From: Pseudomonadota bacterium
GTDB lineage: Bacteria; Desulfobacterota; BSN033; WVXP01; G020346125
Direction: 5' to 3'
DNA length: 7,165 nucleotides
Assembly (NCBI GenBank): GCA_030672465.1
Contig: DAOVGJ010000126.1
Coordinates: 1 to 7,165 of the forward strand
The stretch's first letter is position 1; every line of letters starts with the position of its first letter. The notes under the pieces were generated by a model. It was not told the DNA's origin. It saw nothing but the letters and a program-made list of their open reading frames with translations, and ran no database searches. The translations under genes were made by a program, and so were the position numbers. Of this stretch, positions 5,217 to 7,165 are shown piece after piece.

Positions 5217-6353
5217 ATGATCACGAATCGAAAGAGAGTTGTCGTCGCCATGAGTGGAGGTGTCGACAGCAGTCTCACGGCCTACCTTTTGAAGGAGACG
5301 GGCTACGAAGTGATTGGAGCCACCATGCGTATATGGGGTCCGGAGAAGGATCTTCCGTCCCATACGCCGGCGGATTTTTACGGCTGCTGTGACGTTTCCG
5401 GGGTGGAGGATGCCCGGAGAGTTGCCCAACAATTGGGAATCCCCTTCTACGTCCTCAACCTACAAGAGCAATTCGAGGAGGAGGTAATCTCCTACTTCTG
5501 TGAGGAATACCTCAGGGCGAGAACCCCTAATCCATGTATCCTGTGTAACGAGAAGGTGAAATTTGGTCCACTCCTTGGAAAAGCCCAGGAACTGGATGCC
5601 GCCTTCATCTCCACGGGCCACTATGCCAGGGTGGAATATGACCAAGCGAGGAGAAGGTATCTCCTGAAAAAGGGCAAAGATGCGAAAAAGGACCAATCCT
5701 ACGTCCTGTTTTCCCTCTCCCAAAACCAGTTGTCCCATGCCCTCTTTCCGTTGGGGAACTCCCAAAAGGAGGATGTAAGGAAAAAGGCCATGGATCTGGG
5801 TTTAAGGGTTCACGACAGACCAGAAAGTCAGGAGATCTGTTTTATCCCCGGGGTGGACTACCGTCCATTTCTGAGAAGCAGGGTGTCACGCAAAATAGAG
5901 GCCGGAGACATCGTTGACACCAAGGGCCGAATTTTGGGGAAGCACAAGGGCCTCCCTTTCTATACCATCGGGCAGCGAAAGGGGCTCGGCCTTTCGGCCG
6001 GCAAGCCCCTCTATGTGGTGGGATTCGACAGGGAGAGAAATCTCTTGTTCGTCGGGGAAAAACAAGAGGTTTACGGCAGCGGGTTGATTGCGGATCGAGC
6101 TAATTGGATCGCCATAGATGAACTCCGCCGACCCATCAGGGTGAAGGCCAAGATACGGTACGCCCACAGGGAGGCAGACGCGACCGTTGAGCCGTCAACC
6201 GATGGCACGGTGAAAGTGGGATTTATTCAACCCCAGGAGGCTATTACCCCCGGCCAAGCGGTGGTCTTTTACGATGGCGACATGGTGATTGGCGGGGGAT
6301 GGATTGAAAGGGCGATCACGGGTAGGGAGACGGAATGGGACCTCAATCGATAA
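5217..6353 (+). CDS. mnmA: tRNA-specific 2-thiouridylase MnmA
   Basis: MnmA activates C2 of the wobble uridine (U34) in tRNAs for Lys, Glu and Gln with ATP and inserts sulfur to give 2-thiouridine. The PP-loop SGGVDSS lies at 13-19. The two catalytic cysteines are present: Cys110 in NPCILCNEKVKF and Cys208 in SQEICFIPG. The family blocks STGHYAR, KDQSYVLF and FYTIGQRKGLG follow in order, and the C-terminal beta-barrel ends near the QEAITPGQAVVFY block. The 378 residues are a normal length, and having both cysteines argues for an active enzyme. The start is fixed by an in-frame stop at 5205-5207; the ribosome binding site is weak (AGGGTG, 10 nt away), which suggests coupling to upstream translation. 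Expected to receive persulfide sulfur from a cysteine desulfurase or relay, none of which is in the window. Confidence 0.97.
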   Translation: MITNRKRVVVAMSGGVDSSLTAYLLKETGYEVIGATMRIWGPEKDLPSHTPADFYGCCDVSGVEDARRVAQQLGIPFYVLNLQEQFEEEVISYFCEEYLRARTPNPCILCNEKVKFGPLLGKAQELDAAFISTGHYARVEYDQARRRYLLKKGKDAKKDQSYVLFSLSQNQLSHALFPLGNSQKEDVRKKAMDLGLRVHDRPESQEICFIPGVDYRPFLRSRVSRKIEAGDIVDTKGRILGKHKGLPFYTIGQRKGLGLSAGKPLYVVGFDRERNLLFVGEKQEVYGSGLIADRANWIAIDELRRPIRVKAKIRYAHREADATVEPSTDGTVKVGFIQPQEAITPGQAVVFYDGDMVIGGGWIERAITGRETEWDLNR

Positions 6354-7153
6354 GCCACAAGATGGAGCGATTACAGGGGATCATCCGGGAGATGGGTTCC
6401 CTGCTTGTTGCCTTTTCCGGAGGCGTCGACAGCACGTTTCTCCTCAAGGTGGCCCGGGAGACCCTGGGTCGAGAGAAGGTTGTTGCCGTGACGGCAAGGT
6501 CCCCCGTTTATCCGAAGAGGGAATACGCCGCAGCCCGGAAACTCGCCAAGGAAATAGACGTCCAACACCTCTTCATCGACTCCCATGAGCTGGACCTTCC
6601 CCAATTTGCCGCCAATCCGGTCAATAGATGCTACCATTGCAAGAAGGAGCTGTTCACCGAGTTAAAGGAGATCGCGCGGAAAATGAACCTCTACTCCGTC
6701 GCCGAGGGATCGACCGTGGACGATGAAAAGGATTTTCGTCCCGGGATGACGGCCATACGTGAGATGTCGATTCGAAGTCCCTTGAGGGAAGCTGGTCTAA
6801 ATAAGGCCGAAATTCGTGCCCAATCACGAAAGCTTGGCCTTCCCACCTGGAATAAGCCCTCTTTGGCCTGTCTGGCCTCAAGGCTTCCCTACGGGGATCG
6901 GGTCACCCCCGAAGGTCTCAAGCAAATTGAAAAGGCGGAGCAATTCCTCATTCGACTGGGTTTTAGCCAGGTTCGGGTGAGGCATCACGGGAAGACGGCT
7001 CGAATTGAAGTCCCGCCCGAAGAAATCGGATCCCTGCTTGACCCCCGAACCAGAAGCCGAGTTGTAAAAAGGCTGAAGGAAATCGGCTTTACCTATGTCA
7101 CGCTGGACCTGCAGGGGTATCGGTCGGGAAGCATGAACGAGGTGTTGACGTAA
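6335..7153 (+). CDS. larE: LarE-type ATP-dependent sulfur transferase (PP-loop), three-cysteine form
   Basis: LarE adenylylates a pyridinium dicarboxylate precursor and adds sulfur to it for the nickel-pincer cofactor of lactate racemase. The 272-residue protein has PP-loop SGGVDST at 28-34, CYHC at 99-102, DDEKDFRPG, W/NKPSLACLASRLPYG with Cys179, and a C-terminal ferredoxin-like domain ending in DLQGYRSGSMNE. Cys179 aligns with the sacrificial cysteine of the Lactobacillus plantarum enzyme. The added pair Cys99/Cys102 fits the subgroup thought to use a [4Fe-4S] cluster held by three cysteines, which would allow repeated rather than sacrificial transfer. The ATG at 6335 overlaps the end of mnmA by 19 bp and has AGGGAG (6324-6329) upstream; the next ATG (6362) has no such site. 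No larA, larB or larC is visible, so its substrate in this organism is uncertain. Confidence 0.9.
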   Translation: MGPQSISHKMERLQGIIREMGSLLVAFSGGVDSTFLLKVARETLGREKVVAVTARSPVYPKREYAAARKLAKEIDVQHLFIDSHELDLPQFAANPVNRCYHCKKELFTELKEIARKMNLYSVAEGSTVDDEKDFRPGMTAIREMSIRSPLREAGLNKAEIRAQSRKLGLPTWNKPSLACLASRLPYGDRVTPEGLKQIEKAEQFLIRLGFSQVRVRHHGKTARIEVPPEEIGSLLDPRTRSRVVKRLKEIGFTYVTLDLQGYRSGSMNEVLT

Positions 7154-7165
7154 TCACATTTCATG

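Overview
The window looks like chromosomal DNA from a strictly anaerobic, sulfide-using bacterium. A member of the former Deltaproteobacteria (Desulfobacterota) is the best guess. This rests on a DUF39-type homocysteine biosynthesis protein paired with a NIL-domain ferredoxin, a cysteine-rich LarE, moderate GC and Shine-Dalgarno-led genes. The assignment is an inference; there is no rRNA or other direct taxonomic marker. All convincing genes are on the + strand.

Layout. (1) 1-690 holds no intact gene that I can support. It has two hairpins at the left edge, the second a good rho-independent terminator for a gene outside the window. It also has a broken minus-strand stretch resembling the C-terminus of a formylglycine-generating-enzyme (SUMF1) domain protein. 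(2) 726-1259 is a small gene for a T4 gp19-like (contractile tail tube) domain protein with an apparent N-terminal signal peptide. Its promoter sits so close to the ATG that the transcript may be leaderless. (3) 1443-2768 is der (engA), the double-GTPase ribosome assembly factor, with its own promoter candidate. (4) 2769-3418 is a long non-coding stretch ending in a promoter and a roughly 240-nt leader. Its nested complementary segments close onto the Shine-Dalgarno of the next gene. (5) 3419-7153 is a probable four-gene operon: DUF39 homocysteine biosynthesis protein, NIL-domain 2[4Fe-4S] ferredoxin, mnmA (tRNA 2-thiouridylase) and larE (sulfur transferase). Gaps are 104 and 68 bp, followed by a 19-bp overlap.

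How the genes fit together. The operon is united by sulfur handling. The first two proteins match the pair known in methanogens to put sulfide-derived sulfur into aspartate semialdehyde to give homocysteine. MnmA adds sulfur to wobble uridine of tRNA. LarE transfers sulfur to a cofactor precursor, with no larA, larB or larC visible here.

The points most worth a second look are the secreted-looking tail-tube-fold protein, the structured leader ahead of the homocysteine gene, and the LarE with a three-cysteine set placed in a sulfur operon.
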